In this document: piece by piece, positions 46,081 through 56,642 of the stretch
How positions within the stretch are numbered: position 1 is the first letter of the stretch
Layout: each line of letters opens with the position of its first letter
DNA from: Lucinisca nassula
Lineage: Eukaryota > Mollusca > Bivalvia > Lucinida > Lucinidae
NCBI GenBank assembly: GCA_963580285.1
Contig: CAUZLF010000718.1
Coordinates: forward strand, 124,001-188,000
Direction of reading: 5' to 3'
DNA length: 64,000 bases
Notes under the pieces: generated by a model
What the model saw: the letters and a program-made list of their open reading frames with translations, nothing else
Told to the model about the DNA's origin: nothing
Databases searched by the model: none
Position numbers and translations under genes: made by a program

Positions 46081-49000
46081 CGTCTTGGGCTTAGGAGGTA
46101 ATAAGTTAGTATTTTGAAAATAGAAAGAAATGCGTTTATTCACTAGTTTTAAAATGCTAAGTTTCCAGTCCTTAAGGGCTTTTTGCTCAACATACTCTCG
46201 CTTACAAAGCCTACTAATGGCTGAGATAACTCACAAATATAATCTTTCACAAGTAATGTCTACGTAATAACTCATAGTATAGTGGATTAATATGTTGGTT
46301 ACTTTTAAATTATTAATGTTATTTTTTACCCTCCCTCTTTCACCCAACATGAATATCAGACAAAAACATTTCAGATGCAGAATATGGCACTTTGGTAAAC
46401 TCAAGCTGCCACTGGATATGTCCAAAATGTGATGTCTGTAACTTTTCAGACTCCTTCTTTGATGAATATGTAGAACTGAGTAAGCCAAACAGGTTTGAAC
46501 CTCTGTCAGAGGATAAAAGAGGCAAATCTTCGACTGCTGATGAAACTAAGTCAAATTTTGTATAAGGTTTGAAACTATGCAGTATAAACATAAACGGAAT
46601 TAGACATCATTTTGGGGAATGAGTCCTGGTTAACCCCAGAGATTAAAAACTCGGAAATTTTCCCAGAATCATTTGATGCAATCCGGAAAGACAGAGTTAG
46701 GGATGCACATGGTGGTGTCTTTGTAGTTTTTGAGCGAGACTTACTCTGCACAGAATCTCCGGAGTTGGACACCAACTGTGAATTAGTTTGGTGTAAATTG
46801 AACATTTTTGGATGTAGGACTCTGTACCTTGGTTCCTTTTACCGCCCACCAGATCAGATTGATCCAGAATATCTTGAGGCGTTCAGTTCATCTTTGTCTA
46901 GGATAATGTCAAATGCAAATGCTCAAATTTTGGTTGGAGGAGACTTCAGTTGTGGAGATATAGAATGGAGCAACATGCAGGTACCCCATGGGGTGTCTAA
47001 AAGGCAGACGCAGCAACAACTTTGGACATAATTAAAGATCACTGCCTGACCCAAGTAGTAAACATACCCACCCGGCAAGATAAAACCCTTGATTTGTTAT
47101 TCACGAATTCTCCATCCCTTGTTAGTCGAGTTAAGCCCCCGCCCATAGGGGCTTGAAGAAATATATGGGCTGCATGATGCTTCCACGCAGAGCTGAATCC
47201 GGCCCGTACACTAGTACTGGTAAACCGCTTAGAGGATCTAAGCCTGTCCAGGAACCGCGGTGCGAGGCGGACCGTCCATGCTAATAAACCCTATTGGTTT
47301 CATTGGGCGACAGGGCTTGAGATGTCATTTCATCTCAATGTCGGGTAAAAGTCCCACAAAATTGGAAGCAACGTCTCCAAAATGACCTTTACAGTGTTGA
47401 CGGGGACGTTAAACCTCAAATCAAACAAATTGTTAGTCGAGTTAAGGGGATGCCCCCGATCGGCAAGGCTGATCACGACATAGTCCTTGTAGAATACGAT
47501 ATAAAAGCTAAACGAATCAGACAAGCCCCGCGTAAAATATTTTTATACAAACGTGCGGATATGGATGGTCTGCGAGACCATATGGCGCGATTTAAGGATT
47601 CGTTCCTTTCCTCTGACCTCTCACGCATGTCTGTCAACGACATGTGGGTCAGTTTTAAGTCCGAATTTATCACGGCAATGGAAAGGTTTATTCCAACAAA
47701 AATGACCAAAACCAAGTATAGTGCACCATGGATCGATAACACGATCAAACACCTCATTAGAAGACGTAATAGGATGTATTTTCGTGCTCGCAAGTCTAGC
47801 AGCCCTGACATTAAGAACCATTACAAAAGGTTCAGAGCACATGTACAAAAGGTAATTAGAGATGCATATTGGAAGCATGTTTCCAGCATATTTACCTTCG
47901 AAGATGACAACATAGATCCCGATAGCCCCCAGAAGAATAGTAAGGTTAAAAAGTTTTGGTCATTTGTGAAATCCCTAAAAAAGGACGCATTTGGGATCAC
48001 TTCGTTAAGGGAAAACGGAATTTTGAAAACAGACTCACGCGATAAGGCCAACATATGCAACAAACAGTTTCAATCTGCATTTACGCGAGAAACTGACTGT
48101 GAGCTACCATCTAAAGGCAATAGTACGTTCCCTACTATGGGGGACATAACAGTTGACCCTAAGGGGGTCGCTTAACTGTTGGGTAAGCTCAAAATATATA
48201 AGGCATCTGGGCCAGATGACCTAAATGCCAGGGTCCTTAAGGAATGTAGTGCTGAAATTTCTCCTGTGCTGGCCTTTATTTTCAATGAATCACTTGCCCA
48301 GGGCACTGCACCAGATGATTGGCGACAAGCCAATGTTACCCCGGTCTATAAAAAAGGTGAAACATATGATGCAGCAAATTATAGACCAGTGTCGCTAACA
48401 TGCATCTGTTGCAAAACCCTGGAGCATATATTAGTCAGCAGCATTAACAAACACTTAGCCTTTGAGAGCATTCTTGCTGACTGTCAACATGGTTTCCGAA
48501 GTCAAAGATCTTGCGAAACTCAACTAGTCCAATTCTTCCATGACATTGTGAGTAATCTGGATAGGGCCATAAATCATGGCCACAAACAGACTGACTTGAT
48601 CATCATGGATTTCGCCAAGGCCTTTGACAAGGTACCTCACAGAAGGCTATTGTACAAATTGGACTACTATGGGATAAGAGGATCCACACATAATTGGATT
48701 AGCTCATGGCTCTCTGGGCGCTCTCAACAAGTTGTACTTGACGGCCAAGCGTCTGATCCAGTCCCTGTTCTATCTGGTGTCCCACAAGGTTCGGTCCTTG
48801 GACCGGTCCTCTTTTTGATATTCATCAATGATCTCCCTGATAACATCAGGTCATCTGTCCGTTTGTTTGCTGATGATTGTGTCCTGTGTAGGGACATATA
48901 TTCTTCTTCTGTCTGTCGCATTTTACAAGATGACCTGGATCGACTTGCACAATGGGAAGCAGATTGGCAGATGAAGTTCAATGTTGCCAAAGCCATTCAA

Positions 49001-49157
49001 TGAGGGTGTCACGACACCTTCAGGACAAGCAAATTAAGCAAGATTACACACTACACCAGCAAACTTTGGAGTAAGTTCATTCCGGCAAATATCTTGGTAT
49101 CACCATCACTGACGATCTCGGTTGGGGTCAACATATCTCTGAAATAACATCTAAAGC
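46080..49157. repeat. 3,078-bp exact block, second copy
   Basis: Offset 4491 from the first copy. Here the left edge continues the Penelope-like linker ('PPKPKT' into 'SLRHLKLG') and the right edge continues the LINE into its C-terminal region, so this is the original context. Confidence 0.9.
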
Positions 49158-49860
49158 AACTAGGACCTTAGGATTTCTTAGACGTAATTTGGCTTTTGCA
49201 CCTCGGCAGACAAAGGATGTTGCATATAAAACATTGGTTCGCCCTCAGCTTGAATATGCATCACCCAATTGGCATCCATATGTTAAAACTCAGATTCAGC
49301 AGGTGGAGAAGGTGCAGAGGACAGCTGCTCGATGGACCTGCAGACGATGGGGAAATAGAAGTAGCGTCGGTGACATGCTTGATGAACTTGAGTGGCCATC
49401 CCTGGAGACCCGTCGTGAGCAGTCCTCCTTAACCTTCTTCTACAAGATACATTCTGGTACAGTATCAATTAACAAGGATAGGTATTTGACCCCTGCAACA
49501 GTGTCAACATGGACAAGGGCATCAAGAGCAAATAACTCACAGTATCGTAGGTACCAGTCCTATAGTGATGCCCTGACTCTTTCTTCCCTAGAACTATTCC
49601 TCAGTGGAATAGTCTTCCATCTTCTGCGGTGAATGCCGAGACTGCAGAGGGGTTCAAAGCCCGCACAGTATAAGATTGAGACTCAGAGGTATGCGTTTTA
49701 GGATACCTCTGTGCTTGGATTGTAAATAGTTTTAAGGACTCATCCAGAGATGATTTTTTTTTTTTTTTTTTTTTGTGCTAAATTCTAAATTTAGCCACCC
49801 ACTCAACTGAGGTAATGGCCAAATATGTCCGACTCAGTATAAGAAGATAGATAAATAGAG
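46381..49860 (+). pseudogene. Non-LTR retrotransposon, copy 2, with 3' end
   Basis: Same domains as copy 1: endonuclease part 46612-47031, linker 47450-48175, RT 48179-49003. It adds the C-terminal region 49189-49632 ('TLVRPQLEYASPNWHPY', 'QVEKVQRTAARWTCRRW'). A 1-base frameshift near 48996 ('KA' instead of a Cys-His continuation) and an in-frame TAA near 49072 disable it. The 3' untranslated region includes poly-T at 49757-49774 and ends with 'atagataaatag'. Confidence 0.85.
47136..47429 (+). mobile_element. (CAAA)n-tailed SINE in LINE copy 2
   Basis: Identical to 42645-42938, with the same 17-bp duplication at 47119-47135 and 47430-47446. The SINE therefore inserted before the block was duplicated. 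Confidence 0.93.
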
Positions 49861-49931
49861 GAAAAATTCTTGAACTTTTAGCTTTCCTCGATACATCTCA
49901 ACCTCATGACATTCATGCCCCAGATAAACTA

Positions 49932-50035
49932 AGTGAAGTAGAAGTAAAACAAAGATCAGGAATCGATACAATTAACTTACTCCATCCATCAAAGACACCA
50001 AAGGGAAAGAAACACAAACATGAAGCGAACAGACA
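49932..50035 (-). mobile_element. Penelope-like 3' fragment
   Basis: 'gtagaagtaaaacaaagatc' to 'aaacacaaacatgaagcgaa', the last 100 bases of the 3' region. Confidence 0.7.
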
Positions 50036-50039
50036 AGAT

Positions 50040-50270
50040 TATGAGTAAAGCCAAGTTTGTACCGCGTGAGAACTTGAAGTTTCGCAAGCCCTCCGAACAA
50101 CTTATGTTCCCATTCTTCCTTGTAACTGCCACGAACTGGGAATATCTACTACTGCTCTCCTTATTTGTAATCCTGCACCCCTGATTTCCATCATCTGGGT
50201 GCATTCTATAAGTTGTTTTCCAAAGAGTGAAACCAAGAATTAAGACCACGGGAAACAGGGAGACCTTCAT
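50040..50270 (-). CDS. Possible orphan first exon with signal peptide
   Basis: Minus-strand ATG at 50270 begins 'MKVSLFPVVLILGFTLW', a good signal-peptide core, followed by a short Cys-bearing stretch ('DDGNQGCRITNKE', 'KNGNISCSEGLRNFK'). The sequence is unique in the window and sits between two Penelope-like 3' fragments; the frame then runs into repeat. I do not recognise the protein. It could be an exon of a secreted-protein gene or chance. Confidence 0.3.
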
Positions 50271-50329
50271 TTTAATATACTGAGTAGTGATTTGTTGATT
50301 TCTAATGATTTATGATGGGTGTCAAGCAA

Positions 50330-50935
50330 CAAAGTAGAAGTAAAACAAAGATCAGGAATTGATACAATTAACTAACTACCCAAACAAGACACAAAAGGGA
50401 AAGAAATACAAACATTAAGCGACCAGACCACAATGGAAACCTAAACAAAGGAAGGCCATAAGGACAGTTACTTTCCCACAAAATGGCCATATGGCCATCC
50501 AAAATTAAAAGACACAAGTGATACACACAGTAAGTAACAAACAACAACATAAATAAATCGCCACAGAAGAGCCGCCTTGGAACGGTCAGTGGAAGATTTC
50601 CACTGGGGGGCTTAAATCGATTTTACGTGGCCACAATCCTCGCCCTTACTTCCGTCGCGATTTAGACAAATAATTTGTTCAGTCCGCATGAAGGCCTCCT
50701 AACTCATCAGTGCAACATCTCCGTGAACACAAAAAATCAAAGAACCACAGAGGTGGGACAACGGTGAGGACTCGACAGCAAGAAACCACTGAAATGCTGG
50801 AGCAAAAGAAAACCAACAGTTAGACTCCGATGGGCCCGACCAGAGACATAGCATCAGGCACCAACCAACATTACCTTGAATCAGATCTCTCTAATTCTCA
50901 ATAAGCATTTACGTTGGAGCCGTCCTGATTCCGAG
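50330..50935 (-). mobile_element. Penelope-like 3' fragment, long
   Basis: From 'gtagaagtaaaacaaagatc' to 'aagcatttacgttggagccg', covering the whole 3' untranslated region up to the stop-codon area of the family. Confidence 0.75.
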
Positions 50936-51224
50936 TTTATCACAGCCAGCACACTGACAACTACAAAGGGCAAATCAGTTCTCTGGTCCAATTATATATC
51001 TGACAATATCTTAAATATCTGACAACGCACCGGCTCTTCAGAAGAATGAATGTGACAAGCTACCTAATTTTGATCCTAAGAATTTCAGTTTGCGTTACCC
51101 CTACCACTAGTGAGGTAATGGCGGGAAAGAATGTCAACAATTTTTTCAATCTACATGACAAAAAATTCACAATCTAGGGTAACCAGCAATAATATGTTGC
51201 TGGTTTAAGCTTGTTTGTTATGAA

Positions 51225-52453
51225 TTAGACAAGAAACCAAACAGAACTCCAAGAAAAACACTTCTCTTTTAGCAAGAGATTTTGCTCCAATTCCGTCCAG
51301 GGCGAACGGAATGCCAGTGTATTTAGCATCTGGGTCATACTACTATATGAAGAACAGTCGTGTTTGACCCATCTAGCTGCTCTTCTTTGTACTTGTTCAA
51401 CCATGTTTATATTTGACTGGGTATATGGGCGCCACACAGGGGAGGCTTACTCAAGCTGGGGCCTAACAAGGATATTGCAAGCTGTTTCACGTATGCCTTG
51501 ATGTTTGATGCGTATATTCCTACGTATGAAGCCAAGGGTCTGATTTGCTTTGGTGGTCACGTTATGAATGTGGGTGTTCAAAGTTAAATCACGGCTAAAC
51601 TCAAGGCCCAGGTGAACGGGCCTCCGTGGCCTAGTGGTTAAGAGCGCAGACTCTTAATCATTAGGTCTCTCACCGTTGTGGTTTGAGCCTAGCTCGGGTC
51701 ACAAGTGAGACGCAAAGTTCTGCAACGGAAGGTCAGGTGGTTTTTCTCTGGGTATTCCGGTTTTCGCCCACCTCTGATTAACGATCGGCTCGATATGAGT
51801 GAAATAATCTTGAAAGGGCCGTAAAACTTAAAAAAAAAAACAAAAAAAAAACCAAGGCCCAGGTACTTGGCATGATCAGCCTCCTGGAGGACTTTACCGT
51901 GGAGAAAGTAATTGTGTCTGATGGGATCTTTTGAACGGGAAATGTATAGGACCTGGAATTTACCCGGGTTAAATTCCATTTCCAAATTCTTTTCCCAAGT
52001 TTCAAGCTTTTGGAGGTCCCTTTGCAATAAGGTACAGCCAGCATCACTGCTGACAGCCAAATATATTGCCGTGTCATCTGCAAAAAGTCTGACCTGTGAG
52101 TGGATCTGCTCTGGTAGGTCATTAATGTATAAAAGAAACAGGATCGGTCCCAGTACTTATCCTTGGGGAACCCCAGATGTGACCGGAATTTGGGATGGGG
52201 ATTGCTCCTCTAGGGCTACACGTTGGGTACGGCCAAGAAGGAAAGCTTTGATCCAGTTAAGGGTGTTTGAGGTTATGCCATGTTGGTGCAGTTTGTGGAT
52301 AAATATATCATGATCAGCCTTGTCGATCGGGGGCATCCCTTTGGCACGACTAACGGGGGATGGGGAATTCGTGAATAGTAAATCTAGGGTTTTTTCTTGC
52401 CAAGTGGGTATATTTACAACTTGGGAGAGGCAATCTTCCTTTACTCTATCCAA
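51225..52453 (-). pseudogene. LINE remnant with internal deletion
   Basis: Minus strand. 52453-52330 matches the endonuclease C terminus of the 42-kb LINE ('CLSQVVNIPTWQEKTLDLLF'). It then jumps at about 52312 into RT ('HKLHQHGITSNTLNWIKAFL', 'IPVTSGVPQG'), so most of the RT fingers and palm are deleted. 52122-51865 continues ('AGCTLLQRDLQKLETWEKN', 'DHAKYLGL'). After the SINE insertion 51437-51225 gives 'NMVEQVQRRAARWVKHD'. Several frameshifts. Confidence 0.78.
51614..51852 (+). mobile_element. tRNA-Lys-like SINE in LINE, 12-bp target duplication
   Basis: Head 'gggcctccgtggcctagtgg' with 'cagactcttaatc', resembling a tRNA-Lys(CUU) anticodon arm; tail 'gggccgtaaaacttaaaa'. Bordered by 'caaggcccaggt' at 51602-51613 and 51853-51864. 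A tail fragment of the same family is visible near 31735-31780. Confidence 0.88.
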
Positions 52454-52739
52454 AAGTTGTTGTTGTTTTTGCCTTTTTCGTCACCCCATGGGGTACCTGC
52501 TGGTTGCTCCATTCAATAAACTAACTTTCCACATCAAATAATCTGGTGTATGAATGTCATTTGACGTGTCACCAATAACAACTAGAGCGCGCAGTCGATG
52601 GCAAGCCATCGCAAATCCCTACGTTTTCTCCACAGTAGCCAAGTACCAGATAACATATTTCTCTTGTATATATATTTCCTGCCATAAAACACAAACAAAA
52701 AATAAAATGACTATAGATTTTTTAGATTTTGAAAATTTG

Positions 52740-53120
52740 ACCTTTTGACCCCTCCCCAGGGTATGACCCAGGTGACGCAACAAAAATCCCGTTCAATATG
52801 TTATACCTCCCTTGCCATTGAGTAAGCATACAAAGTTTCAAATAAAAATCTTCGAAACTGACTTTGTTATTGCATTTTGAAGAAATTGGGTCAAAATTTG
52901 ACCTGGGGCCCTGGGGGCGGGGACAAAAAAAAAATGTGCTCTTGCGCAAGCCATTCATGTAAGCAACTCGCATACCAAATTTGGTTGAATTCCGGCTAAC
53001 GGTTTAGGAGGAGATAGCCGGACAGACAGATAGACAGACGGACAGACAGACAGACGGACGGACGGACGGACGAAGACGATAACAATATCCCCACTTTTTC
53101 GTTGAAAAACGTGGGGATAA
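52740..53120. repeat. Dispersed repeat with GACAGACGGACG run
   Basis: 'ggtttaggaggagatag', (gacagacggacg)n and a terminal 'aacgtggggataata' opposed by 'atccccactttttcg' form a recognisable bivalve-type repeat end. No coding signal. Confidence 0.6.
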
Positions 53121-53422
53121 TAACGAATCCAATATAATTACGGTGCGTTTTGGTAAATATAGGTGCGTTTTGGTGTTCGGTGCCTTTTTGGTTTTTCTAG
53201 TGACCTTTTACGGTATTTCGTTGGTCTTCTTTGTCACTTCCGGCAAGTGCGTTGAGCAATAATTTTCGAAGTTTTTCTTTCAAACGATTACAGTCGTTGA
53301 AGGTAATGTGGTTATTTTATGTACATGAGCAAGGATACACTTCCATCCAATTATATTTAATGATCCAGCTTTATGCTTCATTTTGTCGGCAAACACCAGA
53401 CTTCCATAAGCTAGCACACTGG
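53121..53422. other. No gene seen
   Basis: 'ggtgcgttttggt' occurs twice at about 53140-53175. Otherwise unremarkable. Confidence 0.35.
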
Positions 53423-53430
53423 CACTTGAC

Positions 53431-54674
53431 GGTACCGGGTCAAGTCGGCCTGTAACCAACTCGGCCCGTTAGTCAACTCGGCCTCGGGTCAGCTCGGCCG
53501 GGTTAACTCGGCCTTTTTATTTTATTTATTTTTTGATCTTCTGTGGTATGTCGGGGTTGTAACTTTGAAAAAGCAGAACTTTGGAACCTGTCATAAAAAT
53601 TGTAGCGTGTGGGGACACTTATAAGTTATATTGCAAAGGGGGCAAGTGAGCATCAAGTTACATTTTCGCATACCTTAATTAGGGATGAAAGCAAATTGTT
53701 AGAAAACACACGTCTTTGATTATAACACATCAAAAGTAATTTATTTTCCACCAGATTCATTGTTCTTATCCGTACTTTCACACTTATGGATTTGTTTGCA
53801 CAACCGCTAAGGCATTTAAGGTCATCTGAATGTTAATCGGTTGGTTAAGCACATGATTGGAAGACCTTTGACAAGCCACAGTGTTTTTTTTCACATTTTT
53901 GGGACTGGTACCGGTACCGATGGAATTGGGAAAATTTTCTTCTCAAATTGGGAAAAATAGCGTCGTTTTTACTCAAATTGGGAAAAAGGGTGTTATTTTA
54001 ATAAGTATGTCAAAACAAACTCAATTTAATAAACATGTAACAGAATTCTAATTAAACAATGCAGATTGCAATTCATTTTCTAATCAGGCAGATTACAGTT
54101 CATTTGATAACTAGGCAGAAAACTTGCCGCGCTAAAGGTGGTTTCCAGACGGAAGAGTTACATATTGGACTTACCTACGACTTTGAACTTACCCGAATTT
54201 CGGCAAATCGTTGCAATAGTACGCGAATTATGTCAATAGCCGTTTCTTCAAAGGGACGTTACTTCGGATTTCCGGAAGGTAAACAATACGAGCGATAAAA
54301 CAACCGATTTCTCGCGACGAAAAAGAGAGAGAAAAAAAAGGATGCTGCATCATGATTTTGGGAATTTTTAACCTTTGAATTGGGAAAAAAACATACTTTT
54401 GGCGATTGGGAACGGGTCCGTTTTCCGGACCCGGTTTTATAGGGAAAAAAAACACTGCATTAATGATTCACGCCTGGATACTTCTAAGGTTGCTGAAAAA
54501 TTCTGGTATGTAATCAGTCCATCAAATAAACAGGCATTCAGATACACCCACCTTCTGGCCTAACCACCCTTCCCTCATAGTTGGGCCCCCATACAGGCCG
54601 AGTTGACCTGGCCGAGTTAACCCGGCCGAGTTGACCCGGGCCGACTTGACTCAGGGCCGACTTGACCCGGATTC
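53431..54674. mobile_element. Word-array element, sub-family iv
   Basis: Bordered by 'cacttgac' at 53423-53430 and 54675-54682 (8 bp). Ends read inward: 'ggtaccgggtcaagtcggcc' and 'gaatccgggtcaagtcggcc'. Words near 'gtcaactcggcc' are repeated four to five times per end. About 1.05 kb of AT-rich interior without a credible gene; 'aaattgggaaaaa' recurs at 53945-54380. Confidence 0.88.
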
Positions 54675-54713
54675 CACTTGACAGGCCCTGGACAAAAGGA
54701 AGGAATTTGAGGA

Positions 54714-54736
54714 NNNNNNNNNNNNNNNNNNNNNNN
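54714..54736. other. Assembly gap (23 N)
   Basis: Run of N, 31 bases after the end of the sub-family iv target duplication. The join here is not sequence-proven. It is followed by a LINE-like 3' end ('caagatttttattcgg') and a (TA)n run at 54828-54850. Confidence 0.99.
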
Positions 54737-54818
54737 AGATATATAACGTCAAGATACAAGATACAAGATTTTTATTCGGAAAACCAACATAAAGAAGGTG
54801 TCCACCGGCACATATACA

Positions 54819-54850
<32 letters not shown>

Positions 54851-55125
54851 ATAACTGTTCATCATACAAGGAATAGTAACATGAAGGCACGTGAATTCTT
54901 ATCAATATCTTTGTCTCACCATTGACTTGAAATGGAGCAAAGGTTGTGTGCCTAACTGAGTGACATCCCGAAAACACGCCTATAGGGTTCGCCGGTCATC
55001 CGGGTACTTTCGTTTGTCACGTGATAGCAACGAGCACGCGGGTGAATACAAACGCCATTTTGAATAAGCAAATAGTGTAAATAAAACCCAAGTCACTAGC
55101 ATATTTCTTACAATTTTGATAAAAC

Positions 55126-55467
55126 ATGCCAAAAATCTGTAGTGCAGGTGGTTGTACAAATCATCATTTACAACTGGATAAAAAGCTATCGTTCTATCAG
55201 TTCCCAAATGGAGAAAAACATCCAGAGAGACGGTTTCGGTGGATAAGGGCCTGCAGTCAGAATCAGAATCAGAATTGTTACTGGTGACACGTCAAATGAC
55301 ATTCATACACCAGGACCTGTGATATGGGAAGTTAGTCCCTAGCTCTAAGCAAAGATGTAAACTTAGCTACACTATCCTCAGCACCTTCAGCCGCCAGAAC
55401 GTTGATGGTTCAGACTGGATTCCTACATCAAAATATGTTTACATGTGCAGTGAACATTTTATAACAG
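55126..55467 (+). CDS. THAP-type zinc-finger N terminus (two pieces)
   Basis: ATG at 55126 starts 'MPKICSAGGCTNHHLQLDKK' (C-x4-C) and continues to 'RRFRWIRAC' at about 55247. The second half is at about 55380-55467: 'NVDGSDWIPTSKYVYMCSEH' followed by F, ending at G|GTAATT. Together these give the THAP signature: C-x(2-4)-C, W, P, C-x2-H, F. The 130 bases between carry a stop and repeat-like sequence and should be intron. The only GT after 'RAC' is phase 1, whereas every nearby AG would need phase 2, so I could not build a clean splice. A DNA-binding domain for transposon ends or promoters is the family role. Rest of the protein not found. Confidence 0.55.
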
Positions 55468-55859
55468 GTAATTGATTCACAATACATTATTCTTTGGGCC
55501 ATGCTTTGTTGATAATGAACTGAAATTGTCCTTTCTATTGGTAAAATTGTCTGTTGATTTCTCTCTAGTGCTCGTATTTCTCCCTTTCAACAACATTTCT
55601 GCACTTACCGAGGCGATCCCTTGGAACATCACCACAGGTGTTGGATGGGTGACTAAATTTAGAAATTGATTGTAATTAACTTTAAAGTGTAGAAAAAAAA
55701 ACTCCTTACTGGGTGTGCTAAAGAAGATGAACAGGGGTCCTAAAATGAATGCCTCTGATCTAAAGGTCAAACCAACAACAAGGTCTTTAGAATGTGTGCC
55801 TTGTAAATGAACTAACAAACTAGCCTGTCCCCCTAGCCTTGGCATAACCTCGGATCTGG

Positions 55860-56050
55860 GTTCACACTATTTGCAGAAATGACATATGACATGCAAACAG
55901 TATGGACCCAGATCAGATGAGCAGTCTGATCTGGGTCCACACTGTTTGCAGAAATGACTTAAAGCTACCGGCAGTCAACGATTTTTTACAGACAAACAGT
56001 GTGGACTCAGATAAGACAGCTCCTCTTAGCAATCTGATCTGTATTATTTT
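55860..56050. repeat. GATCAGA palindromes inside the THAP element
   Basis: 'caaacagtatggacccagat' with 'atctgggtccacactgtttg', followed by a second, poorer one to about 56045. Confidence 0.7.
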
Positions 56051-56642
56051 GACAATAAACAGAATGTCAAACCTACCTTGACACTTGGATAGAGTATATT
56101 TCCCGAGTCCATGATACCTCCGAATACACAACACTTGACACTAGTCCGTAGACATCGGTTATCAGGCAGCTGTTATTTCACTAAATGGAAATTTCCCGCC
56201 TCGTTATTCTTTACTTTTAATCATTTTTACTTACAGTAACATGCATTTTCAGGTTAAAAAAACGATTTTATATAATGTAATTGATAGCGATCTAAAGGGT
56301 AATTGCCGGTCGCTCTGTTATTGTTTTCACCTCAAAAATGGCGGCCTATCGGTTGCTACGGGCAGTGACGTCACGCCGGCGAACCCTATACGAAATACGA
56401 TGTAAAATTTACGGATGAAAGTCGAGAATTCCAAGAAGGAAAAATCCGATATTCCTCCTATCCCCGCCCAAAATGCGGACCGCAGATACGCGTTAGATCC
56501 ACCTCATCGAGGTGGCTCAAACGAGCACTCACACTCCACGTGTGTAAATCCCAGTTTATATAAAAGTGGGGTTCTTGAAAGCGGGTCAAAATTATATAGG
56601 TGCGTCTTCGCGATGGCATGAATAAGTTCTCGCTTTTTAAAG

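Larger units (their letters stand above)
54985..56386. mobile_element. 1.4-kb TIR element carrying a THAP frame
   Basis: Ends 'gggttcgccgg' and 'ccggcgaaccc' (perfect 11 bp), bordered by tata on both sides (54981-54984 and 56387-56390). It sits inside a MITE C whose two halves ('gaaaacacgcctata' and 'tacgatgtaaaatttac') are continuous when it is removed. THAP-encoding DNA elements include P, Kolobok and ISL2EU types. I cannot decide which from one copy. Confidence 0.75.
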
